This document shows, in pieces, positions 22,140 through 30,898 of a stretch of DNA of 32,218 nucleotides. Made by a program: the position numbers and the translations under genes. The DNA is from Gemmatimonadota bacterium. Lineage in GTDB: Bacteria; Gemmatimonadota; Gemmatimonadetes; Gemmatimonadales; GWC2-71-9. The stretch lies in the NCBI GenBank assembly GCA_029863245.1, contig JAOTVV010000035.1, forward strand, positions 1 through 32,218, given 5' to 3'. The notes beneath the pieces were generated by a model that worked only from the letters and a program-made list of their open reading frames with translations, ran no database searches and was not told where the DNA came from. How positions within the stretch are numbered: the first letter of the stretch is position 1; the number at the start of each line of letters is the position of its first letter.

Positions 22140-23417
22140 TCACGTGAGGAGATACACGGCATACACCACAGCGGTGCCCCCCAACAGCACCAACCCCACC
22201 CAGGAAAGGACGAGCATCCGAGCACTCGGGCGGTGTTCGGGCGGTACCTGAGCGGATCGCACCGCTCGGAGGTTCAGGTACCCGAGCACCGGTGCGGTGA
22301 GGAAGGAGACGATCGTGGCGAAATCGATCATAGCGGTGAGGTTCCCGACGAACAGCCCAAGCACGGCGACCGTGGCGCCGGCCAGCACGGTGAGGCTCGC
22401 CCAGTACCCTCGACCCGCGCTCGGAGTGGGATCGTTGTCCTGATGCCCACGCCGGAGATTGTGGAGCGTCCGCTCGATGGCTCGTGGAAATCCGTCGACC
22501 ACGGTGATCGACGTGGACAGCATCGTGGTGAGCACAGCCACCAGCACGATCGGCCGGGTCCACGCGCCGAGTGTCGAGCTGTAGAGGTCCACGAGCTGCG
22601 TCGAGAACGCCGTGCCCGCGCCGCTGAACGACGTGCCCGAGCCATACATGACCCCCGCACCCAACACGAGGAAGCAGAACGCCAAGAAGCCGGTCCCGAC
22701 GTAGCCGATCGCGAAATCGAGCCGCGCCGTCGGCACCGAGACACGTTCGCCTGCCGTGGCGTTCTTCGCGAGCGTCCAGAGCGAGCTCCACACGGCAATG
22801 TCGATCGCCGACGGCATCCACCCGACCACGGCGAGCAGGAACGCAAAGGAGATGCCGTCCGCGACGCCGATCGGCGGGAGGAGCGCGAGGGTCCCTGCAT
22901 CCACGCGACCGAGCGTCACGACGGCAGCGGCAAGCGTCGAGAGGGTCAACACCACGAGAATGCCCTTCACTGCGCGGTCGAGCCACGGGAAGCGCCCGAT
23001 CCACAACGTGACGGCACACCCACCGAGCACGACCCCACCCATGATCGGGAGCGGCCACTGCAGACCGAACGCGTAGTTGAGCAGGAACGCGGTGAAGAGG
23101 ACGATGGCAGACTGGATGACGATGGAGGTCGTAACGGTGATGAAGAAGTACAGCCACAGGGCCCAGCGACCGATGTGGCGGTAGCCCTCCACTAGACTCA
23201 ACCCGGTGGCCGCCGCGTACCGTGGACCGTATTCGAAAAAGGGATACTTGAGGATCAACGCCAGCAGGATCACGCCCGCGAGCCCGAGGCCGGCGTCCGC
23301 TCCCGCGCGGGTCGACTGGACCAAATGCGAGACCCCGATCGCGGCCGCCGCCCAGAGCAGACCCGGGCCGAAGGCGGCCCGGAAGCTCCCGATTTGTCGC
23401 TGCGGGGATTGGCTCAT
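22140..23417 (-). CDS. Nramp-fold transporter with non-canonical metal-site motifs
   Basis: 425 residues, about 11 membrane helices, with Nramp family features (AAFGPGLLWAAAA at the start of helix 1; GFLAFCFLVLGAG; TTMLSTSITVVDGFPRA). In true Mn/Fe Nramps helix 1 carries DPGN and helix 6 MPH. Here helix 1 reads AIGVSHLVQSTRAGA (about 26-40), with no Asp or Asn at the site, and helix 6 reads GWMPSAID (about 199-206), keeping Met-Pro but with Ser for His. The substrate is therefore unlikely to be bound as in classical Nramps and cannot be named. ATG 23417 has no good ribosome site. It lies 97 bases after sdhB on the same strand; a weak hairpin lies between. Confidence 0.85.
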   Translation of the reverse strand: MSQSPQRQIGSFRAAFGPGLLWAAAAIGVSHLVQSTRAGADAGLGLAGVILLALILKYPFFEYGPRYAAATGLSLVEGYRHIGRWALWLYFFITVTTSIVIQSAIVLFTAFLLNYAFGLQWPLPIMGGVVLGGCAVTLWIGRFPWLDRAVKGILVVLTLSTLAAAVVTLGRVDAGTLALLPPIGVADGISFAFLLAVVGWMPSAIDIAVWSSLWTLAKNATAGERVSVPTARLDFAIGYVGTGFLAFCFLVLGAGVMYGSGTSFSGAGTAFSTQLVDLYSSTLGAWTRPIVLVAVLTTMLSTSITVVDGFPRAIERTLHNLRRGHQDNDPTPSAGRGYWASLTVLAGATVAVLGLFVGNLTAMIDFATIVSFLTAPVLGYLNLRAVRSAQVPPEHRPSARMLVLSWVGLVLLGGTAVVYAVYLLT

Positions 23418-23457
23418 CGTGAGGCGTAACGTTGCATGCGGTACGCAGGAATGAACA

Positions 23458-23481
23458 AGCCCCACGCCAGGCACGGGGGCT
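23458..23481 (-). terminator. Weak terminator-like hairpin between sdhB and the Nramp-like gene
   Basis: AGCCCC (23458-23463) and GGGGCT (23476-23481) form a six-base stem. On the minus strand it is followed by TTGTTCATTC, only modestly T-rich. It may separate the sdhCAB transcript from the Nramp-like gene or only attenuate it. Confidence 0.3.
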
Positions 23482-23514
23482 CGGGGGGGGCCAAGTCGCG
23501 AGGTGCTACGGGTC

Positions 23515-24288
23515 TCAGCCTGCGCCAGCCACCATCCGCTCGGGCGTCTGCGCGAGCGAGGCCACAAAGAGATCCCGATTGAGCCGCGCGATGAAGTCGA
23601 TGCTGATCTGCTTGGGGCAGGAGGCCTCGCACTCGGCGTGGTTGGTGCAGCTGCCGAACCCCTCGGAGTCCATCTGCGCCACCAAGTTCAGCACGCGATC
23701 TCGTCGCTCGGGCTGCCCCTGCGGCAGCAACCCCAGGTGGGACACTTTGGCCGCCACGAACAACATGGCCGACGCGTTGGGGCAGGCGGCCACGCACGCC
23801 CCGCACCCGATGCAGGAGGCGGCGTCCATAGCGAGTTCCGCATGCTCCTTACGTATCAGCGTGGCGTTCGCGTCCGGCACGGCGCCGGTGCGGGCCGAGA
23901 TGTACCCGCCCACCTGAATGATCCGATCCAGCGCCCCCCGGTCTACGACGAGGTCCTTCACCACCGGAAAGGCCTTGGCCCGCCACGGCTCGATCCAGAT
24001 CTGATCGCCATCCTTGTAGTGCCGCATATGAAGCTGACAGGTGGCCGCTCCGTGCTGCGGCCCGTGCGGCACGCCGTTGATCACGAGTCCGCAGCTCCCG
24101 CAGATCCCCTCGCGACAGTCGTGCTCGAACGCGATCGGCTCCTCGCCGTTCTCTGTGAGCTGTTCGTTCACGATATCGAGCATCTCGAGAAACGAGGCGT
24201 GGTCGCTGATGTCCTTGGCCTCGTACCGGACGAAGCCACCCTTGACGGTCGGACTAGCCTGTCGCCAGACATGGAGTACGAGATTCAT
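23515..24288 (-). CDS. sdhB: Succinate dehydrogenase iron-sulfur subunit
   Basis: 257 residues with all three cluster motifs: [2Fe-2S] C58, C63, C66 and C84 ([10 protein letters not shown] ... ATCQL); [4Fe-4S] [12 protein letters not shown] (C159-C169); and [3Fe-4S] C214, C220 and C224 ([13 protein letters not shown]). It carries electrons from the SdhA flavin towards quinone and heme. ATG 24288 shares one base with the sdhA stop (TGATG); an in-frame GTG three bases earlier is unlikely. The sequence type and the single cytochrome partner mark a type-B enzyme. Confidence 0.97.
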   Translation of the reverse strand: MNLVLHVWRQASPTVKGGFVRYEAKDISDHASFLEMLDIVNEQLTENGEEPIAFEHDCREGICGSCGLVINGVPHGPQHGAATCQLHMRHYKDGDQIWIEPWRAKAFPVVKDLVVDRGALDRIIQVGGYISARTGAVPDANATLIRKEHAELAMDAASCIGCGACVAACPNASAMLFVAAKVSHLGLLPQGQPERRDRVLNLVAQMDSEGFGSCTNHAECEASCPKQISIDFIARLNRDLFVASLAQTPERMVAGAG

Positions 24289-26201
24289 CACTTATAGCTC
24301 CGCTGCGACAAGGGGACGTTCTCGAACGAGAGCGGCTCTTGGTGAAGCTTCGGTGCCGAGCCCACCCCAGTGAATTCCCAGGCCGAGACGAACGCAAACC
24401 GTTCGTCGTCCCGTTTTGCCTCTCCTTCCGGCGTCTGGAACTCCTCGCGGAAATGCCCGCCGCTCGACTCCTCCCGGTGCAAGGCGTCGCGGCACATCAA
24501 CTCGCCTAGCTCCAGGAAGTCGGCCAGCCGACCGGCCTTCTCGAGGCTCTGGTTGAAGTCCTCTCCACGCCCGGGAACCCGAACCTCCCTCCAGAAGCGC
24601 TCGCGTATCTCGGGGATCGCTTCGAGCCCCTTCTCGAGGGCGCCCCGCGACCGCGCCATCCCGCACGCATCCCACATGACCTGGCCAAGGTCGCGATGGA
24701 TGGTGTCGACCGTGAGCTTGCCATTCACTGCGAGCAGCTTCTTTACTCGCTCACCCACCTCGCGCTCCACCGCACCAAACGCCGCATGTGTGGGATCCGT
24801 CTTCGTGGGGCCGACGCGGGCCAGATAGTCGCTGATGGTGTACGGCAACACGAAGTACCCATCTGCCAGGCCCTGCATGAGAGCGCTCGCGCCGAGCCGA
24901 TTGGCACCGTGATCGGAGAAGTTGGCCTCGCCGATCACGAACAAGCCGGGAATCGTGCTCTGGAGGTCGTAGTCGACCCACAGCCCGCCCATCGTATAGT
25001 GCGGCGCCGGGTAGATCCGCATAGGCACCGCGTAGGGGTTCTCGCCCGTGATGCGCTCATACATCTCGAACAGATTGCCGTATCGCTCCTCGATCACCGA
25101 CTTGCCGAGCCGCTGAATGGCGTCACGGAAATCGAGGTAGACTCCGTTCTTCAGGAGGCCGACGCCGCGACCGTCGTCCACGGCTTCCTTCGCCCGACGC
25201 GATGCGATGTCACGCGGTGTGAGATTGCCGAAGCTTGGGTACAGTCGCTCAAGGTAGTAGTCGCGCTCCGCGTCGGGAATCTGGGCTGCCGGTCGATTCT
25301 CGCCCTGCTCCTTCGGCACCCAGATCCTGCCGTCGTTCCGCAGGGACTCGCTCATCAGCGTGAGCTTGGACTGGTACTCTCCCGCTCGCGGTATGCAGGT
25401 CGGATGGATCTGCGTGAAACACGGGTTGGCGAATACTGCCCCCCGCCGATGCGCGCGCCAGATGGCGGTGGTGTTGCACCCCTTCGCGTTGGTCGAGAAG
25501 AAGTAGACGTTGGAATAGCCACCGGTGGCGAGCACTACCGCGTGCGCTGCGTGGGAGGAGACCTTCCCGGTCACCATGTCGCGGACCACGATGCCACGCG
25601 CCTGACCGTCGACCAGCACCAGATCGAGCATCTCGGTACGGGGGAACATCTGGACCGTCCCGTTGCCGACCTCCTTGGCGAGCGCGTGATAGGCACCCAC
25701 CAGGAGCTGCTGGCCCGTCTGACCCCGGGCGTAGAACGTGCGGGAAACTTGAGCACCACCGAACGATCGGTTGGCGAGGAGACCGCCGTACTCGCGCGCA
25801 AACGGCACGCCCTGCGCCACGCACTGGTCGATGATGTTGTTCGAGACCTGGGCCAGGCGATACACGTTCGCTTCACGCGACCGGTAGTCGCCGCCCTTCA
25901 CCGTATCGTAGAACAGGCGCCAGATGCTGTCACCGTCGTTCTGGTAGTTCTTCGCGGCGTTGATCCCTCCCTGCGCCGCGATGCTGTGCGCACGCCGTGC
26001 ACTATCCTGGTAACAGAAACATTTGACGATGTATCCCAACTCACCGAGCGATGCGGCGGCCGACGCTCCGGCCAGACCCGAGCCCACAACAATGACCGTG
26101 TATTTCCGCTTGTTCGCGGGATTGACGAGCTTCAGCTCGAACTTCCGCTTATCCCACTTCTCCTGGATCGGACCCGAAGGAACCTTCGAATCGAGTTCCA
26201 T
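24288..26201 (-). CDS. sdhA: Succinate dehydrogenase flavoprotein subunit
   Basis: 637 residues. The dinucleotide-binding site is [16 protein letters not shown] (about 38-53); the FAD-attachment His is H72 in the family signature [12 protein letters not shown]; further family segments are [46 protein letters not shown] and [13 protein letters not shown]. It oxidises succinate to fumarate in the TCA cycle (or the reverse). The insertion pattern matches type-B enzymes of Bacillus, Bacteroidota and epsilonproteobacteria. Gene order is sdhC-sdhA-sdhB with only 15 bases between sdhC and sdhA. Confidence 0.97.
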   Translation of the reverse strand: MELDSKVPSGPIQEKWDKRKFELKLVNPANKRKYTVIVVGSGLAGASAAASLGELGYIVKCFCYQDSARRAHSIAAQGGINAAKNYQNDGDSIWRLFYDTVKGGDYRSREANVYRLAQVSNNIIDQCVAQGVPFAREYGGLLANRSFGGAQVSRTFYARGQTGQQLLVGAYHALAKEVGNGTVQMFPRTEMLDLVLVDGQARGIVVRDMVTGKVSSHAAHAVVLATGGYSNVYFFSTNAKGCNTTAIWRAHRRGAVFANPCFTQIHPTCIPRAGEYQSKLTLMSESLRNDGRIWVPKEQGENRPAAQIPDAERDYYLERLYPSFGNLTPRDIASRRAKEAVDDGRGVGLLKNGVYLDFRDAIQRLGKSVIEERYGNLFEMYERITGENPYAVPMRIYPAPHYTMGGLWVDYDLQSTIPGLFVIGEANFSDHGANRLGASALMQGLADGYFVLPYTISDYLARVGPTKTDPTHAAFGAVEREVGERVKKLLAVNGKLTVDTIHRDLGQVMWDACGMARSRGALEKGLEAIPEIRERFWREVRVPGRGEDFNQSLEKAGRLADFLELGELMCRDALHREESSGGHFREEFQTPEGEAKRDDERFAFVSAWEFTGVGSAPKLHQEPLSFENVPLSQRSYK

Positions 26202-26216
26202 GAGGAGCCCTCCCGC

Positions 26217-26897
26217 CTAAACTATGATCCCGGCCGCTATCGCGACCGGAACCGAGACAAAGCCGATGAACACGATACCGGCGACCAGGACGGCCAGCGG
26301 TCGCCGATACCTGTTGTAGCGCTGATGGTTCACGCCGAGTGTTTGCAGCCCGCTCCACACGCCATGGTAGAGGTGGAGACAGAGCGCACCCATCGCCACG
26401 AGATAGGCGATCACCACCGGGATGGACTGGAACCCGATCACCAGGTTCTCGTACGCCGCACCGGGAACGAAGTCCGGATGGGCCGTGCCCGTCGTGAAGT
26501 GCAGCAGGTGGTAGACGACGAATGCGAGGAGGATGACTCCACCCCATCGCATCGTCCGCGAGGCGTACGTCGATTCCTCCGGTTGCAGGCCACGTGCATA
26601 CGGCACGGGTCGCGCCACTGCGCTCATCCGCCACAACTGGAACGCCGCGAGCGCATGGATGACGACGGCGAAGAGGAGCACCACCCGGAAAAGCCAGAGC
26701 AACTGGCCGTGCCCGAAGGCCGGTGCACCGACGTCCCGCAGGAATTCCGCGTAGTGATTGAATTTCTCGGGACCGTAGAACGCCTTCAGGTTCCCGAACA
26801 TGTGTGCAAAGACGAACAGTACGAAGACGACGCCCGTCACGGCCATCAGGATCTTCTTGCCGACAGACGAGCGGTAGAGGCTGAGAACCCGTCGCAT
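26217..26897 (-). CDS. sdhC: Succinate dehydrogenase cytochrome b subunit (type B, diheme)
   Basis: 226 residues, five membrane helices in one polypeptide, the plan of diheme type-B anchors that need no SdhD. Candidate heme His ligands lie in helices at H32 (FAHMFGNLKAF), H81 (VIHALAAFQLW), H130 (VYHLLHF) and H175/H178 (LHLYHGVWSG). It holds SdhAB at the membrane and passes electrons to quinone. ATG 26897 has GGGAG five bases upstream and is preferred over ATG 26909 and 26942. It is first gene of sdhCAB; a promoter and palindrome lie at 26928-26970. Confidence 0.95.
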   Translation of the reverse strand: MRRVLSLYRSSVGKKILMAVTGVVFVLFVFAHMFGNLKAFYGPEKFNHYAEFLRDVGAPAFGHGQLLWLFRVVLLFAVVIHALAAFQLWRMSAVARPVPYARGLQPEESTYASRTMRWGGVILLAFVVYHLLHFTTGTAHPDFVPGAAYENLVIGFQSIPVVIAYLVAMGALCLHLYHGVWSGLQTLGVNHQRYNRYRRPLAVLVAGIVFIGFVSVPVAIAAGIIV

Positions 26898-26927
26898 CGT
26901 CGCTCCCATCTCCCCACTGGCGGGCCT

Positions 26928-26942
26928 ATGGAACGGTTCCAT
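26928..26942. promoter_or_regulatory. Palindromic operator candidate at sdhC start site
   Basis: ATGGAACGGTTCCAT is a perfect inverted repeat with seven-base arms around one central base. It touches the end of the predicted -10 box and covers the expected start of transcription (about 26934), 31 bases before the sdhC ATG. A bound repressor would block initiation. Confidence 0.4.
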
Positions 26943-26970
26943 GATACCTTGCCGGACCGACGCGCGGCAA
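26941..26970 (-). promoter_or_regulatory. Candidate sdhCAB promoter
   Basis: On the minus strand TTGCCG (26965-26970) is followed after 18 bases by TATCAT (26941-26946), matching the consensus at four and five of six positions. The -10 overlaps the palindrome at 26928-26942. Confidence 0.45.
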
Positions 26971-27031
26971 GTTGCATTAGCTAACGCATTCGAACGCCAG
27001 TTTGACCCGCGCACCCGTCTTGGGAGGCCCC

Positions 27032-27766
27032 ATGACCGCCTTCATCCTCGCGCTCGGCATTGCGTTCGGCACCGCCCAGCAGAGCGAGCCCGCTACCTAT
27101 CGCGTGACCCTGCTGCGGGCAGCGCCGGGTGCGCTGCTCGAGCTGGTCGACGTCGTCACCCGGCACGGCGCGACCCTCGAAGCCCAAGGAGAGAGGCCAC
27201 CAGTGGTCCTGCGTCACCGGCAGGGCGATCACTGGGATCTCTTCGTGTTGTACCCGATTGGATCGATGTCGTCGTATTACGCCCCCGAGCGGGTGGCGCG
27301 TCGGAGCGTTCGCGCGCATGCTGCGGGTCTCACCGAGCCGCAGTTCGAGGACACGCTCCGGCGGCTCGTGGCGTGGCGTCAGGACCTCTTCGTGAGCGGC
27401 CCGTCCATTACCGACCTGGTGGCGGCGCTCGACGGCGGGGGGTTCTTCCACATCGAGATGTTCGTGGCGCTCCCGGGAAAACACGAGGCGTTGGTTGCGC
27501 AACGACAGATGGAAAACGCCTACCTCGCGGCACTGGACCGTCCCCAGAACCTGATCTTCATCCGGGAGGCCGGCGCCGAGTGGGACCTCTTCACGCTGGG
27601 CGTCTATCACAGCCTCGCCCACTACGCCGAGAGCGACGCCATTCCGGACGACCGGGCCGATGCGGCCGCGCGGGCCGCGGGATTCGAAGCTGGTGACCGG
27701 ATCGGCACGTACATGCGAACCCTGATCGCCCATCATCACGACACACTGCTGAGCAGGGTCAGATGA
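27032..27766 (+). CDS. Exported protein with two similar alpha/beta domains
   Basis: 244 residues with a signal peptide (MTAFILALGIAFGTAQQ). Two halves resemble each other: YRVTLLRAAPGALLELVDVV ... VVLRHRQGDHWDLFVLYPIG ... YYAPE, and HIEMFVALPGKHEALVAQ ... LIFIREAGAEWDLFTLGVYH ... HYAES. Each looks like a strand-helix-strand-strand unit ending in a shared WDLF motif, reminiscent of dimeric alpha-beta barrel (ferredoxin-like, ABM-type) domains fused in tandem. I do not recognise a named family. ATG 27032 has GGGAGG four bases upstream. It is divergent from sdhC and has no operon partner. Confidence 0.78.
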   Translation: MTAFILALGIAFGTAQQSEPATYRVTLLRAAPGALLELVDVVTRHGATLEAQGERPPVVLRHRQGDHWDLFVLYPIGSMSSYYAPERVARRSVRAHAAGLTEPQFEDTLRRLVAWRQDLFVSGPSITDLVAALDGGGFFHIEMFVALPGKHEALVAQRQMENAYLAALDRPQNLIFIREAGAEWDLFTLGVYHSLAHYAESDAIPDDRADAAARAAGFEAGDRIGTYMRTLIAHHHDTLLSRVR

Positions 27767-27768
27767 GC

Positions 27769-27807
27769 GGGGAGGAAGGAGAATCCCCTCCCTCCCTCCT
27801 CCTCCCT
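27769..27807. repeat. Homopurine/homopyrimidine switch between convergent genes
   Basis: Fifteen purines (27769-27783) are followed directly by 24 pyrimidines (27784-27807), reaching the stop codon of the convergent M28 gene. GGGAGG (27770-27775) can pair with CCTCCC (27787-27792), so a hairpin is possible from either strand, but no T-run follows. Confidence 0.5.
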
Positions 27808-29380
27808 ATCGACTGCGATAGTCCTCCCAGCTGCGCTGCGGATCGCGACACTCGGGCCAAGTCATCTGCTCCCCGGACCGCGGGCTGACCGGGAGCACGC
27901 GCCGATCGAGTGGGATCCGGCCCGGCTCTTCCGACGCGAGATACGCGAGCATCGCTGTCAGTGTCGCGTTGTTCTTGAGGTCGTCAAAGACGAGCTTGTC
28001 GAACGTATCGACCTGCGTGTGCCACGTATAGCGGAAGTACCCCCAATCGAGGGAACCCAGCCCGAACGCCGGGGCCGGAGCACAAATGAACGAGGCGTGA
28101 TCGGTCCCACCACCACTTGGCGTTCCCGGAAAACTCAAGTCGATGTCGCCGGTGAGCTCCTGCGGGATCTTGGAGAACCAGCGACCGAAGAACTCCCCCG
28201 CGCCGAGCAGTCCGGACCCGGACACCCGAACGATGCGGCCCGTCCCATTGTCCTGATTGAACAGGGCTTGCAAGCCAGCAACTACCTCGGGATGGTCCTG
28301 AACGAACGCGCGCGACCCGTTGAGCCCCTGTTCCTCACTCGCCCACAGACCGATCACGATCGTACGTTTTGGCCTGGGGTAGACGGCTTTGAGGATCCGC
28401 ATGGCCTCGAGCATCGTGATGCTCCCTGTGCCGTTGTCCGTCGCGCCCGACCCACCGTCCCAGGAATCGTAGTGGGCGGACAAGAGCACGTACTCGTCCG
28501 GCTTCTCCGTTCCGCGGATCATGCCGATGGTGTTGAACAGCGGAGCGGTGCCGGTGAATTCAGCGTCCGCCTCGGCCTGGAGCACCGGGCCCTGCCCATT
28601 CTCCGCAAGACGGTACACGAGACCGTAATCTTCGCAGCTCAGATCGAACGTGGGGATGGTCTCCGTGCTCGCCGAAAAGACCCGGTTCGCTCCCCAGCCG
28701 GTCGTCCAGTTGGACGACAGGATCCCGATCGCTCCCGCCTGCTCCAGACGTCGAGCGACCTCGGTGACGGGCGTTCCCAACCGACTCGCCCGACGCCGCC
28801 ACGCCTGCTGCAGGGAATCCCGGTGTGCGCGCATCCGATCGAACGAGCCCTGGGCCGCATACTCCTCCCAGTTGTCATCCGGCCGGCAGGTAGGCTGAGC
28901 GAAGGTCGTGAGCACGAACTTGCCCTTGACTTGCGGGAGCCACGCCGCGAAGTCGGCCTCGTCGGTCACGTCTGGCAAAATCACCACACCGGCCCGCACC
29001 CGTTTGCCGCCGGTGCCCGGACTCCACGCCAAGATACGGCCGTCGAGACTCCGCACGCGGGGCGTCACGAGATCGATGTGGCTGATGCCACGCCGCCACC
29101 CCATCCATGTCCCGTACTGCTCGTTGCGCGCTTCCACCCCCCAGCTCTGGAGCATCCGCACGGCCCATTCGTTGGCCGCGAGCTGGCCGGGAGTACCCGT
29201 GAGTCGCGGACCGATGGAATCGAGCAGCGCCTGGGCCAGGCGGTACGCCTCCGACCGCTCCATGCCCTGCTCCCAAATCGCCTTGATCATGGCGTCGTCG
29301 GTGGGGTAGGTCTGTGCCCGGCTGCTCGCTGGCCACACGGCCAGGCTGCAGGCCACCAGCACCAACAGGCGGTGTTTCAT
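27806..29380 (-). CDS. Secreted M28 family zinc peptidase with PA domain
   Basis: 524 residues with a signal peptide (MKHRLLVLVACSLAVWPA, cleavage near SRA). A PA-type insert spans about 120-290 (ARRLEQAGAIGILSSNW). The catalytic core has a full ligand set: H303 and D315 (SAHYDSWDGG, GATDNGTGS), catalytic E349 and E350 (WASEEQGL), D377 (NQDNGTG) and H454 (TWHTQVDT). It should be an active exopeptidase acting outside the cytoplasm. ATG 29380 is placed by GAGGAG six bases upstream. The same frame stays open to 30829, but that part is antisense to real genes and lies upstream of the signal peptide, so it is not included. Confidence 0.94.
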   Translation of the reverse strand: MKHRLLVLVACSLAVWPASSRAQTYPTDDAMIKAIWEQGMERSEAYRLAQALLDSIGPRLTGTPGQLAANEWAVRMLQSWGVEARNEQYGTWMGWRRGISHIDLVTPRVRSLDGRILAWSPGTGGKRVRAGVVILPDVTDEADFAAWLPQVKGKFVLTTFAQPTCRPDDNWEEYAAQGSFDRMRAHRDSLQQAWRRRASRLGTPVTEVARRLEQAGAIGILSSNWTTGWGANRVFSASTETIPTFDLSCEDYGLVYRLAENGQGPVLQAEADAEFTGTAPLFNTIGMIRGTEKPDEYVLLSAHYDSWDGGSGATDNGTGSITMLEAMRILKAVYPRPKRTIVIGLWASEEQGLNGSRAFVQDHPEVVAGLQALFNQDNGTGRIVRVSGSGLLGAGEFFGRWFSKIPQELTGDIDLSFPGTPSGGGTDHASFICAPAPAFGLGSLDWGYFRYTWHTQVDTFDKLVFDDLKNNATLTAMLAYLASEEPGRIPLDRRVLPVSPRSGEQMTWPECRDPQRSWEDYRSR

Positions 29381-29482
29381 ACGCATCTCCTCGGTCACGT
29401 GCGAAGCACGAAGTGAGAGGTATCTTTCGACGAGTTCGGTCATGGCGGCCGGGAGGATGCCACGGATCGACCGCGGAGTAGA

Positions 29483-29881
29483 ATGACCCCAAAGCCACCC
29501 ATCGACAAGGTTCGACTCGACCGCTGGCTGTGGTCTGCGCGTTTCTACAAGACGCGCTCCCTCGCGGCGGCAGCGGTCGACGGCGGCAAGGTGCACCACC
29601 GAGGCGTGCGTGTGAAGCGGTCTCAACTGGTGCATGTGGGCGACGAAATCCGCATTCGCAAGCCGCCGTACGAATTCCTCGTGGAGATCCGGGCTCTCTC
29701 CGAGCACCGTGGCTCCGCTCCCGACGCTCAGCAGCTCTACCGAGAGACCGCGGGGAGCATCGCGGCTCGCGAGAGGCTCCGGGATCAGATGCGGCACCAG
29801 CCCACGGCCGTCTACGAGGGAAAGGGCCGCCCCACGAAGAAAGACCGCCGGACGATCGATCGGGTGCGACGGGGGCGGTAG
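29483..29881 (+). CDS. hslR: S4-domain RNA-binding protein, Hsp15-like
   Basis: 132 residues. An S4 RNA-binding domain (about 9-60: VRLDRWLWSARFYKTRSLA, GGKVHHRGVRVKRSQLVHVG) is followed by a highly basic C-terminal extension (RPTKKDRRTIDRVRRGR), the layout of heat-shock protein 15. Hsp15 binds stalled 50S subunits carrying nascent peptidyl-tRNA and helps rescue them. GGAGTAGA precedes the ATG. The next gene begins four bases after its stop, giving an Hsp15-ADH-membrane protein unit. Confidence 0.88.
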   Translation: MTPKPPIDKVRLDRWLWSARFYKTRSLAAAAVDGGKVHHRGVRVKRSQLVHVGDEIRIRKPPYEFLVEIRALSEHRGSAPDAQQLYRETAGSIAARERLRDQMRHQPTAVYEGKGRPTKKDRRTIDRVRRGR

Positions 29882-29884
29882 ACG

Positions 29885-30898
29885 ATGCGCGCCATGGTGT
29901 TCGAAAGCGTGGGCCAGCCGCTGCGCCTGGCGACCCTCGACCCACCAAAGCCCTCCACCGGCCAAGTACTGATCCGGGTCCGCGCCTGCGCGGTGTGCCG
30001 AACCGATCTCCACGTACGGGACGGCGAGCTGCCGCACCCCAAGCTCCCGCTGGTCCTCGGGCACGAGATCGTGGGCATCGTCGAAGCCGTCGGGGACGGA
30101 ATCACTCGGCTCGGCGCGGGGGATCGTGTCGGCGTGCCGTGGCTCGGGTGGACCTGTGGTACCTGCCGGTTCTGCCGCGACGGGCAGGAAAACCTCTGCG
30201 ACCGGGCAAAGTTCACTGGTTACACGCTCGACGGGGGCTACGCCGACTACACGGTGGCCGATGAGCGCTTCTGCTTTCGCATTCCGGAAGAGTTCTCGGA
30301 TATCCAAGCAGCGCCCCTCTTGTGTGCCGGTCTCATCGGCTATCGCTCGTTGCGGGCCGCCGGCGAGCGCGAGCGGCTGGGCCTCTACGGGTTCGGTGCA
30401 GCCGCCCACATCATCGCGCAGGTGGCAACCCATCAGGGACGGCGCATCTTCGCCTTCACCAAGCCGGGCGACACGGCTGGCCAGGCATTCGCCCGCACCC
30501 TCGGCGCGGCGTGGGCAGGAGATGCCAGCGAATCGGCACCCGAGCCCCTCGACGCGGCGATCATCTTCGCCCCGGTCGGAGAGCTCGTGCCCATCGCCCT
30601 CCAAGCGGTGGTGAAGGGCGGGATCGTGGTCTGCGCCGGCATCCACATGAGCGACCTCCCGTCGATGCCGTATGCACACCTTTGGGGCGAGCGCTCGATC
30701 CGCTCGGTGGCAAACCTCACGCGCCGTGACGGCGAGGAGTTCTTCGCCATCGCACCCCGGATCCCCGTGCGCACTCACGCTCAGCCGTATCCGCTGGAGG
30801 AGGCCAACCGCGCCCTGGACGATCTCCACGGCGGGAGGGTACGGGGAGCCGCGGTGCTCATAGTGGACGAGGGGCGTGCCGGCGGAGCGCGGCGGTGA
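29885..30898 (+). CDS. Zinc-dependent alcohol dehydrogenase family protein
   Basis: 337 residues of the medium-chain dehydrogenase family. Catalytic zinc ligands are C38 (CAVCRTDLH region) and the His-Glu pair in GHEIVG; the structural zinc site is CGTCRFCRDGQENLC with all four Cys. The nucleotide site is GLYGFGAAAH, in place of the usual GxGxxG/A. The sequence type resembles NAD(P)-dependent alcohol dehydrogenases acting on small primary alcohols/aldehydes, but the substrate is not certain. It sits between the Hsp15-like gene and a coupled membrane protein gene. Confidence 0.92.
   Translation: MRAMVFESVGQPLRLATLDPPKPSTGQVLIRVRACAVCRTDLHVRDGELPHPKLPLVLGHEIVGIVEAVGDGITRLGAGDRVGVPWLGWTCGTCRFCRDGQENLCDRAKFTGYTLDGGYADYTVADERFCFRIPEEFSDIQAAPLLCAGLIGYRSLRAAGERERLGLYGFGAAAHIIAQVATHQGRRIFAFTKPGDTAGQAFARTLGAAWAGDASESAPEPLDAAIIFAPVGELVPIALQAVVKGGIVVCAGIHMSDLPSMPYAHLWGERSIRSVANLTRRDGEEFFAIAPRIPVRTHAQPYPLEEANRALDDLHGGRVRGAAVLIVDEGRAGGARR

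Noticed and set aside
24696..26984. Plus-strand open frame of 762 codons
   Set aside because: It lies antisense to sdhA and sdhC, which are certain. It has no recognisable domain and arises from high GC at third codon positions.
29387..30829. 483-codon upstream extension of the second M28 gene
   Set aside because: Antisense to the Hsp15-like and alcohol dehydrogenase genes. The real protein begins at 29380 with a ribosome site and signal peptide.
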